NCBI GenBank assembly: GCA_008360975.2
Contig: CM039192.1
Span: forward strand, 12,539,194 to 12,603,193
Reading direction: 5' to 3'
DNA length: 64,000 nucleotides
Origin: Lichenostomus cassidix
Taxonomy: Eukaryota; Chordata; Aves; Passeriformes; Meliphagidae
Positions 55,240-64,000 of this stretch are shown here, in pieces (within the stretch, counting starts at the first letter, position 1; each line of letters opens with the position of its first letter). The position numbers and the translations under genes were made by a program. The notes beneath the pieces are model-generated. The model saw only the letters and a list, made by a program, of their open reading frames with translations. It was not told the origin of the DNA and searched no databases.

Positions 55240-56773
55240 TTATAAACCCTTCCCAGATTCCTCTGTAGGAGCTCAGGGCACAACTCTGTGTCTGCAGTCA
55301 CGAGGGTTTCCTGCAAGCAAGCCTCTGCTCCCAGCACTCCCGGGCTCCTGGGAAGTGGAACATGGGGCTGCAGGAGGAAGCTGTTGGCTGGAGTGGCAGG
55401 GAGGTTCCCAGGGCTCCCTGAAGTCCAACTAACATCCCACAGCTGTAGCACCTTCAGGGAAAGGAGAAGTATAAAATGGGATTTGTTGGTGCGTGCAGCG
55501 CTGCGCAGCCCCGACACGTGCGTGTGCCATGGAAACAGCCACCCCGCCAGCCTGCCCAGGCGGCTCTGCTCTGGGGGAACAGCGCCGTAGGTGTTCCCCT
55601 CTTGTTTGGGGAGGGAATCTCCGGCAAGAAGGAGCGATCTTCAGATGTGAACACAGCATGGGTGTCAGTATTTAAATTAGAAGCACACACCTGTGTATTA
55701 CGGCGTTTCCTAGAAAATACTTACTATTAAAAATGTTAATTGGGAAAATTATAGCAATAGCACAGAGGAGGAGAATTAATTTCCATGGTACAAGAGGCGA
55801 GGAAAGAAAAGCTCATTTCAAAGTGAGCTGTCGAGTGCTCCCCCTACCCCTTCACCCACCTCTTCCCAGGCTTCTTAAAGACAATGTATGCTGGAAAGCT
55901 GGTCTGCTTAAAGGAAGATGGGCAAGTGTTGTGCATTGCAGCATGTCATTAGTGCCTAAAGCCAGCCCTCCTAATTGCTACAAGCAACATCCGTAAAAGA
56001 GAGGATTTCTGCAGGCTGCAGGGTCACAGCCTCTGCCTGGCTTTGTGGACAAGGGCCTGTGGACTGGTGTGCACTGGGAGGCCAGCAGTGCGCCAGGACT
56101 GGTAATGGGCAGCAAAATTTCACGGAAATCTTGGGTGTCATCAGGATAACCCCATCTGAAGGCTTGTGGGCTTGGTGTATGTGCTGATGTGGGGCTGCTG
56201 TGGATTTGGGGATGTTCCCATAGAATTTTCTGGCAGCAGCATCCTGCCAGCAATACAAACATGCCACCACAATGTATGGTTGCATTCTGATATTCTGGGG
56301 TGGGCAGGGGACAACCTCCCCAGGGTTGCGTCCCTGTCTTGCCAGCATTTTTCTCCCTGTGACAAAAGTGCTTTTTATTTAAAGGTGTGCCTGTTGGCAC
56401 TTTATCTGCTGGGAGATTGTAACACCAATCAGCACTTCTGTCTGTCATTTCCTTGCACTGACAGAAGGAAGTCAATCACTTTCATGGGTGGACCATCAGG
56501 AGTAGCCTTCAGCCTCTCCAGGACTTGCTTGCACTTGAGTCTTCCCCAGGCATGAACATCCTGGTGAAGGATGTGCCACTGAGCTGGAGTGAGTGCTAGA
56601 GAGGAGGAAGGCATAGCATAGCACCTTGCCATCTTCTTTATCCCTTCCTGTGTTTCTTTCAGAGGTGCTACCTTGTTCTCTCTTGCTGCCCAAGTGAAGG
56701 GCTGTGATTAGATAAACATTTTTTGTGTTTTTAAATGAAAGTTATATCTGTTGTTTATGATCACTTTCAGGGG

Positions 56774-57005
56774 AACAACTAGGAGTAATGGGCTAAAGTA
56801 AAGCAGAGGAGATGCTAGGCTGAATATCAGGAAACATTTCCAGGTAGGGGGACCCAATAGCCTGGTATTATCTTCCATTACTTTGGTAATTTACAAACTA
56901 GACTGGACAAAGTGCTTGAAAATACACTGTAGGAATAGTCTTACATTAGCAGAGGGATGGATAAGATCACCTGATAAATCCTTCTCATCTCTAATTTATC
57001 CAATT
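56774..57005 (+). repeat. Old CR1-type LINE 3' region
   Basis: The order of words follows the 3' part of amniote CR1 elements: AGGAGTAATGGGCTAAAGT, then a stretch ending in GGCTGAATATCAGGAAACAT, then CAAACTAGACTGGACAAAG, then a GCAGAGGGATGGATAAGATCACC part and a CCTTCTCATCTCTAAT end. These correspond to the family's TTAGGAAA, GGTTGGACAAA, GACTAGATGACC and CCTTCCA-TCTAAT blocks. It is on the + strand, has many substitutions and indels, and has no coding part. The short terminal repeat of young CR1 copies is lost. Confidence 0.75.
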
Positions 57006-57107
57006 GTGCTGCACTCTGGATTTGCTAATCACCTGCAGATTTGAGCAGACAGAATGGTCAGGAAAATTGTGTTTTCTAGAGCTTATTTCAGTAAATAGTT
57101 TTATGTA

Positions 57108-57180
57108 GTATCTCAAAGCACTTTGTAAATGCTAGTTAAGCCTCCCAACCTAGTAGGAAGTCTTCTTTGTGCCACATATC
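57108..57180. repeat. Possible ancient interspersed-repeat fragment
   Basis: TATCTCAAAGCACTTTGTA and the following AATGCTAGTTAAGCCTCCCAAC resemble a widespread amniote repeat block of the type 'aaagcgctttacaaa...taagcctcacaac'. The family cannot be named with confidence from this length. It sits just after the CR1 copy. Confidence 0.35.
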
Positions 57181-57851
57181 TACACTGCTTTGCATTATGC
57201 AGCATGCACAGTGCTGCAGGTTGACCTTCCCCAAAGGGCTCTGGCTTCAGGACTGATGGGCACTTGCCAGCCCATCCTGCTTTGAGTCATTTCTGCAGGT
57301 CAGTGCCTTTGCTTTTCCAAGTCTGTCTTGTCTGGCTGGTAGGAGTGGAGGAATCTGAAACCATGCTGCCGTAGGAAGTGATTGCAGTGGGTTTTACCTT
57401 TGTGAAAGCAGACAGCTGGAGAGTTGAACAAAAGTCTCCCGGTGAACAATTTCTTTGGTTTTCCCAGAAACTTGTTCTCCTTTGACTGGTTTATACTTTG
57501 CAGTTGTAACTGGTAGCTCAAAGCTCCTAGCCTGAATAAATGTAGAATAAGAATAGTAGAATATATTATGTTGGCTTTTGCTTAAACAGGAAAAATCAAT
57601 AAAATATAATGCCACAGTGGTGGATCCCCAGTAATCATTCTTCATAAGAAAAAAACAAATTGTGCCAGTCATGAGAATGGGGTTTTATAAACAAGGTTGT
57701 AAAAGAAGGAAAATAAATGGAATAAACAAGCTGCACTGCTTTGCATTCTGCGCTGAGTAAGAACATTGATATGAAACTCTGCAGTGGAGAAATGCATGAA
57801 ATTTATGATGTTTTGCCCAAAAAAATCTTTGCTTATTCAGTACAGGAAACT

Positions 57852-57910
57852 AGAATCATTTGGGTTGGAAGGGACCTCTAGTGGGTCTTGCTCAACATTG
57901 ACCTGACTTG
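57852..57910 (-). repeat. CR1 3' end fragment
   Basis: The + strand reads AGAATCATTTGGGTTGGAAG followed by GGACCTCTAGTGGGTCTTGCTCAAC. This is the reverse complement of the avian CR1 3' end, where the strand reads GGTCCCTTCCAACCCAAA before the ATTCT terminal unit. The element is therefore on the minus strand, truncated to about 60 bases. It is the clearest sign in the window that the host is a bird or close relative. Confidence 0.75.
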
Positions 57911-58559
57911 TAAAAGTTTTGTAGCCTTTACCACAGTATTTTTGGTTAAATTGTCTAAAGCTGTTTAGATTATCATGGACCAAGAGTCCAAGTATCGTTA
58001 TGGTAATATAAAAATGTGTAGTAAACAGAAATTAAGGCCATAATAGAAGATACATTTGCATTTCTGCCATTAAGTGTCTAAAGTCACCTTTTTCCAGTCT
58101 CACTACAAGGAATTACAATGTCACTGTCAAAATAAAACAAGCTCATCTCATAATCTTATATTTGTTGTGTATAAATTCAAATGAGAAACCTGTTAAATGG
58201 GACCATTTATAATGAGATTTGAGATACCCTATAGCTCTCACTTGGAGACAAGTGACCTTTGTCTTCTTTGGGGCTGAGTAACAGCGCGATGAAGATTTAA
58301 TAGATGTGTGCAGAGACGTGGCAGTAGATTGGTGTGTGTGTGGAAGAGGTGCTCAATGTGTCTTGCTCTACATATTTTTTAATTCCTCGCACTTGGGACT
58401 GGAGTGCTGCCTGTTGGTGTGTGCTACTACCCGTGCCTCCTTTCTCCCTTGGATGGCTTTGGTGTTCATTAGTAGAAATTATTAGACAGTCACAAAGCAC
58501 TCAAGAGAAAGGAAAAAACCCACACACTTTGCTTGGAAACAGTCTGTGTTGCATAAAGC

Positions 58560-58810
58560 TCTGACAAGATCAAGCCTCTAATTAAATTATCTGGCACGTG
58601 GGCAATTCTGTTCCGAGATCTGCTGAGCTAATGTGTAGCCATTAGCTCATACAGCCACCAAATCAGAAGTACCAAAGAGACAATTTACATAGGGCCACAG
58701 CGTGTTTTAAAAAATTCTGGTGAGTTGTGAAGCCTGTAATGTTAATTGCCAGTTAGCACATTGTAATTGCTGTAATTATTTGCAAGTAAAATGATGTAAG
58801 GGACTTAACA
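58560..58810. promoter_or_regulatory. Candidate conserved enhancer (intron 2, A)
   Basis: The stretch is dense in homeodomain-type sites (CTAATTAAATTA, GTTAATTGCC, TTGTAATTGCTGTAATTATT) together with a CACGTG E-box and two TTAGC/AGCTAAT words. No repeat or ORF accounts for it. This density is typical of deeply conserved developmental enhancers; confirmation needs alignment. Confidence 0.35.
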
Positions 58811-59149
58811 TTGTACTTTTCTTTAACACTTCACATGTTGGTGATCCACTAAATCTCCCACTTAAGAGTTCTGCTGGTTATTTTAAGGGCTTGTCAGCCA
58901 CTTCCTGAAGTCTGATCTCATCCACAAGCTCGCCATTCTGCCTGTTGGCTTTAATACTGAGCAGTGGCTCTCTGAAGTCTATATTATAAAAAAAGGCAAT
59001 AAAATAACAAATGCAAATGTCTGCTGCTGACCAGTGAGAGCATAGCCAGCCCTGCAGCCGGCCGTGCTGGAGCCCAGCTGGGAGAGAGCCCTCAGCACAA
59101 ATTGCCAAGTCTATTGCCTCCCACCGCCACGCCGCGGAAGTGGGCCAAA

Positions 59150-59300
59150 AGCTCCTCCGTATGGGATTAAAGGGATGTGTAATAGATTAAAGATCAAAAA
59201 TGTTAATTAAGAAATGGTCTTTTCTAATAAGATGCCTTCAAGGGCATGGTACCAAAAATGAGGCAATATCTCATTTTGGCAACAGCTCAGGGTTGTAATG
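59150..59300. promoter_or_regulatory. Candidate conserved enhancer (intron 2, B)
   Basis: A repeat-free stretch with GGGATTAAAG, AGATTAAAGATCAAA, TGTTAATTAAGAA and a matched pair GAGGCAATATCTCATT. It contains two TCF/LEF-like words (AGATCAAA and related) near homeodomain sites. Appearance only. Confidence 0.3.
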
Positions 59301-62300
59301 AAGCTGGACCAGGGGGGGTAAGGGGAGAAAGAAGGAACGCCTCCTGTTCAAGGCAACTCCTTCAGAAGAGGTAAATCAATTAGCAGAAAAATGTAAACAT
59401 GTAAGTCAGAATGACATTTCTCTGAATGCTGCTGAACAACACGTGGATTTAGAGGTGCACATTTTAGCTTGGCCTTTCCTCGAGGATAAGTTGGTAGTTT
59501 GTGACTGATAAACAAGGACTCCTTCGGCTGATTGGTATTTAAGCATCAGCCTAGTAATTTGGCTGAAAATAACTACTCTTATTAGAAGCTTTGATGTATT
59601 TGAAGTCAATCTGTTCAATATATTTCAATGATGTAATCATATAGATATGGGAAGTTCACCACCTTAGTTGCTGGATTGAAATTTGTAGGTGTAATGTTTG
59701 GGTAAAGGCTTATTTCTCTTTAGAAAAGGGGAGAGCCACCACTCGTGTTTCAGGCTCCTGCAGCAGGGGAAGTTTATGTTTTACAAATAAGCTGATATGC
59801 AAGTGTTACGTGTTTCAAACCTGAAAGGTACTTTCGAGAGCTGTGAAATTTTATTGCATCATTATGAGTAAAGAAAACACGCTTTTCCTTAAATTTGAGC
59901 CTTCTAGTCAGTGAGTCCACTGCTATGTTTTCTTAGTAAACTCATCAAAACTCCAAAAGGAAAATTTGGATGTTTAACAGTGCTTTTTCCTTGTGACAAA
60001 ATGATGGGATTACACATGCCACTTCATCACATGGTATTCCCTCTAAGCACCTTGATGCTGCAAGCTGCAGCATTTCTGAAGCAAGTTATTTGCCACCATA
60101 GAATGGAGGGACACTGTAGGCAAACTTCTTCCCTACTAGTTGAAAGTTTTTGCTTGGATGAAGAAAACCACTGGCATGGTGAGATCTCCGTGTAGAATGT
60201 GTATGTGTTTTAAGGCTCTGACTGTCGTTTGAATCAAAGCCAGAGAGAATTTTCAATTTGAGAGAAATACAATGGGAAGGTCTTGCCTTCTGTGTGTGTA
60301 GTGAGCTGGGGCTGACTGACGCACCCTGGCAGAAAAAGTCCTCTGACAAGGGTTTGAAATGTAGCTATGTTGCTCTGTCTGTGAATATTTTAATTTAATC
60401 TATTGTGTTTTCCTTGAGAGGAGGAGTGACGGTTTCCCCTGGTTTTCTCCTGAGAGGCTTTTTGGACCCCTTGAGCTGGGGCGTGGTGTAGACTTGTGCT
60501 TATTGGTATTATTTAGCTTGGACAGGGGCTATAGGTGGCTTAAATGACACTAAATTCCTGTGCCTTGATTTTGTCAGATGAGTAAATACAAATGGAGATA
60601 GTGGTTGTTTCCGTTCAATGAAAGAAAATCAGAGAACTATTTCTTTCTTATTCAAATAAGATGTTTTTGTGGTTTGTAAATGTATCGTTTTGACAGACTG
60701 ATTAGTTCCATCTTGATTTTATTTCACTTATGGTTTTTGTTAAAAGAAATGTGTAACTTGGACTTGAATTAGCATTCTCCCAAGAAGGGCTGTGTCAGGC
60801 CATTCCTGCTGACACATCAAGGAGGTACAACTGTAGCAACCAAAAGATCAGTTGTCTTTCCCTGATTGTGAAGCTTTCTTAAAAGCTCCTAAGACAGTGT
60901 TCTGAATCGAAGTTTTCCTCTACGTAATTTTGACTATATTAAAGAAAGATATCTGTAGTCTGTCTGTCCCTCTTCTTTCAGTGACAAAGGGGAAGATTTC
61001 AATTTTGCAATGTTCATTTAATCAGATATTTGCAGAAAAATGGTCAGTTTGTAATGCTGTCATTACTTTCTACAGAACCTGTTTCCAATATTGAAACGGA
61101 GAAAACATGGGCTTAAACTATGATAGCAGTTCATATCAGACTCTCTGCAATTAGCACAGAAATCCAGAAGACCATTTATTCTGGTAAATGAATGAGAAAT
61201 GTTCTAAGTAAAAAGCATTTGGCTTCTCTTTCTTGATCATATTAAACAAAATACATTTATTGCCAAATTTCCACTGTAACATCCAAGAAGCATAAAGAAA
61301 ACCAACAGGGTTAGCGAGGTATAACTGAGAGCAGCATTTGGTCTATAATCTTGTGAAAGAAAGGTTGTGCAGTAAAAATGTGCCTTTTCTGATTAAGGCA
61401 AATTTCAGTCAGGAATCTTGCACAAGTTTGTAATAGTCCAATTGGTAAAACAATTTCTGGACACAATATTTGTGAAATCCACATTTTAAAAAAATTTTTT
61501 CTTTATACACTGTGTGTGCAAACAGCTGCAGTGTTAAAGACATGAGGGATATCACTTCTGCAAATGTTCTTTGAATCTCAGAGTTTGTGTTGTGATGAAA
61601 AAGCATAGATGCTTCTGTATAACAGAACTAAATTGTGTTTCATTTTTTGCCCTCACTTCCAAAAACCAGTGCTTAGTGTTCATGGTGTCTTGTGTGTGAA
61701 ACTAAATAAGAATTGGTGTTGCTCCTCCCACAAAATGATTTTCAAAAACTGGTGACTTCTTAGTGTTTTTTTTAATGTAAAAGGGTTGTAAACCTGTTGT
61801 ATTTTAAATGTCTTTCTGAGTGGCAAACAAACAGCTACACCACAGGCACAGGAAGAGCAGCAGAGCCATCAGTGAACTATTAAATAAGAAAAGACATCGT
61901 AAGAGTTAACTGATTTTCAGCTTGATCCTGTAATGAAATAATTTAAAACCATATCTGGTTAATGAACTCTGCAGCCAGACAGCATAACTGGCCAAGGATG
62001 TAGGGAGTGGAAGTGGTTTAAAAATAGACTCCTAGCTGAGATGGTTGTAAATGCAGTGGAAGGGTCCAAAGCAAACCCCTAAGCCCTTTTTCTGCACCCA
62101 ACGCAGGCTGTTGAAAAAGCCGTTCAGTAGGATGAAGTTGTCAACTGTGCATCTTCCTGCCAGTCAGCAACTAAAACACAAATTCCATCATGTAAGGAAG
62201 AAAGTTGGGACCCCCCTAAAAATTGCCTTTTAAAAAAGGATAATTTTGTTATAGTTACTGCTTTTTACCTTGGCAAAGTACATAGGGAATGGGGCTGCTA

Positions 62301-62309
62301 AAGAGAGCA

Positions 62310-62460
62310 TCAACTAAATTAGGGTTAATTAGAAGTTCTCCCAGATAGCTGGTGCTTCATCAGCAACAAAGCAGCATGTAAATAAATCTAATATCTCTCC
62401 AAATAAACTCTTCACAAGCTTAATTACAACAGCAACAATATCTGCCCTCACCCTCCCCTT
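62310..62460. promoter_or_regulatory. Candidate conserved enhancer (intron 2, C)
   Basis: The segment holds GGGTTAATTAGAAG, GTAAATAAATCTAATA, CAAATAAACTC and CTTAATTACAAC, that is, homeodomain and forkhead-type words in tight order, with no repeat signature. It directly precedes a 72-codon chance ORF at 62,469-62,687. Appearance only. Confidence 0.3.
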
Positions 62461-64000
62461 TTTCATTAGTGGGAGCGGCTCATTATGAGCAGTGTCTGGT
62501 GAGGGCTATCATGAGCAGTCCAGAGCTGCCCCTTTCACAGGTGTCTTTGGAGGCCAGGAAGAAGTGGAAGAACTTCCAGCATACCTGGAAGAGACCAATT
62601 AAGATAATTATTGAGAAATTTGAGAAGCAGAAAGCACCGATGAAGAAAAAGCCCACCACCACTATATTCTGGAGAGACTTTTGTTAATTGCTTGAAGTAT
62701 TTCCACTGTTTGGATTATTGGCCACCTTAATTTCTTCACCTTTATTACTCATTTGCCAGTAAAAATGTGAACTTTTTGTTTTGTCTGTCCTTTTTATTCT
62801 TTTTTGCCATCCATCATTTTATGGTAGATCGAAGGGCTCTGCCAGTTCCTGGTGCTGTGTACACACTGCTCTCTCCTGCTCTGACACTTAGGACATGCTG
62901 AATGAGAGGAGGGGCTGAGGAAGACCAGACTTTAAAGTCATTTTAGATTTAAGTCTTTTAAATGTCTTCTCACACTTTCTTTACCACGTAGGGTTAGAAG
63001 AAAAAATGCAGGAAGATATTAGGAAGAAAAGTGTTATCACTGCTAAAAGGATCACCACACTGGAGGACTAGTGCAGCTCACTGTTTATTCCAGGGCTAAA
63101 CAACTGAAAACCTCTATCCAGAAATTTGTTATCACAGGGAAAGTGCAAACCTGGGTGCCAGTTTCAGCTAGGTGCAGGAGTGCTCTGCTGAGGGCTCATT
63201 CAAAGGGATTAACTTACTTCATTTGGTGCTTGATTCATTGTCCTCTGTGATTTTTTTATTTTTATTTTTTATTTCTAATTCTATTGAAGCCAGTGAATTC
63301 CTTATTACACAGTGTCACGTTTCAGCCGATCCTAAATTAATAAATGAGCAGCAGCAGAATAGCATGCAGTACAATTCTAACAGCATGAGCTGCACAGAAG
63401 TATATTTCACTTAGCTCCAATTTAAATACTCTGCTTTGCTCGATTTAATTATGTGAAATTACTGAATTAATGGCTTTGTCAAGTGAAACGTGTAGGACTT
63501 GAGAGTTTGGTATTAAGGAAAGAAATTAGAAAGGAAATCTGAGGTACATTAATTTTTGCATGTGGGCTTATTTTAAACACAAACTGAAATTTAACTGAGC
63601 CCACAGCCCAAAATCACATGATTTTAAGCCCAGGAAAGAGAGAAGGAGCAGGAAGTGGCAGGAAACTTCCTGAGTCATCCCTTGTTGGCTTGTGCTGATC
63701 TCCTGGGTGTATCTGCTGGGCAGGTTTGGTGTGTTAGTGCAGCAGGAGCTGGCCAGGAGCATGAGGGAGGAAAGACTCTACAAAATCCTATGTGCCTCTA
63801 ATAACTTGGCCACCTGTTAAATACCCTTGCCTGTGCTGCATAGTATGATTTTCCTATCTCTTTTCTGGTTGAGAATCTTGTTATAACAGTTGCTTTTTTT
63901 TGCGTTCATTAACGGAATTCTTTTGCTGTGGTTTGAATCCCTGCACCAAGACACGGTGCCCAGCCTGGTGCTTGGCTGTGCAGAGATGCACAATGAGACC

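Larger units (their letters stand above)
49511..64000 (+). other. ZNF423: ZNF423 intron 2 (5' part, runs off the window)
   Basis: The intron starts with GTAAAT and has no acceptor joined to recognisable ZNF423 coding sequence before 64,000. I looked for the next exon, which in the family encodes an acidic segment followed by the first C2H2 finger, and did not see it. The stretch holds two CR1 fragments, a 12-base inverted repeat near 51,560, a 14-base direct repeat near 55,190-55,240, several T runs (51,826-51,838; about 52,278-52,290), small CpG-rich patches (about 55,490-55,630 and 59,050-59,160), and several enhancer-like segments. Confidence 0.85.

Overview
The window is vertebrate genomic DNA, almost certainly from a bird. 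It has eukaryotic splice sites, a CpG-island promoter, very long introns, almost no credible long ORF, and fragments of CR1 LINEs. One of these has the avian-type CR1 tail near 57,850 (reverse complement reading GGGTTGGAAGGGACCT).

One protein-coding gene is supported: the 5' end of ZNF423 (OAZ/Ebfaz, the 30-zinc-finger EBF- and SMAD-interacting transcription factor), on the + strand. Coding exon 1 (8862-8901) encodes MSRRKQAKPRSVK and ends with a consensus donor. Coding exon 2 (49451-49510) encodes the EEGESSDFALTWDSSVTQS block. Both exons end in phase 1, and joined they give the known N terminus of the family. The exon-2 block is absent from the paralogue ZNF521, so the assignment to ZNF423 is firm. 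The zinc-finger exons are not visible and should lie beyond 64,000.

Layout: 1-7,254 is the upstream flank with no recognised gene. 7,255-9,290 is a CpG island holding the promoter, a long 5' leader and exon 1. 8,902-49,450 is intron 1 (40.5 kb), with a second, internal CpG island near 26,480-27,490, two CTCF-like sites, an L2/MIR-like tail near 23,920 and many A/T-rich stretches that read like conserved noncoding DNA. 49,511-64,000 is the start of intron 2, with an old CR1 copy at about 56,770-57,005, a short opposite-strand CR1 3' end at about 57,850, and three enhancer-like homeodomain-site-rich segments (about 58,560-58,810, 59,150-59,300 and 62,310-62,460).

The main points of biological interest are the modular exon that carries only the NuRD-recruiting motif, a perfect minus-strand splice donor in the promoter island that suggests a divergent noncoding transcript, an internal CpG island that may be an alternative promoter, and several inverted-repeat and G-quadruplex structures. 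I found no mobile gene cluster, CRISPR array or other undescribed system. The remaining open reading frames look like chance ORFs.
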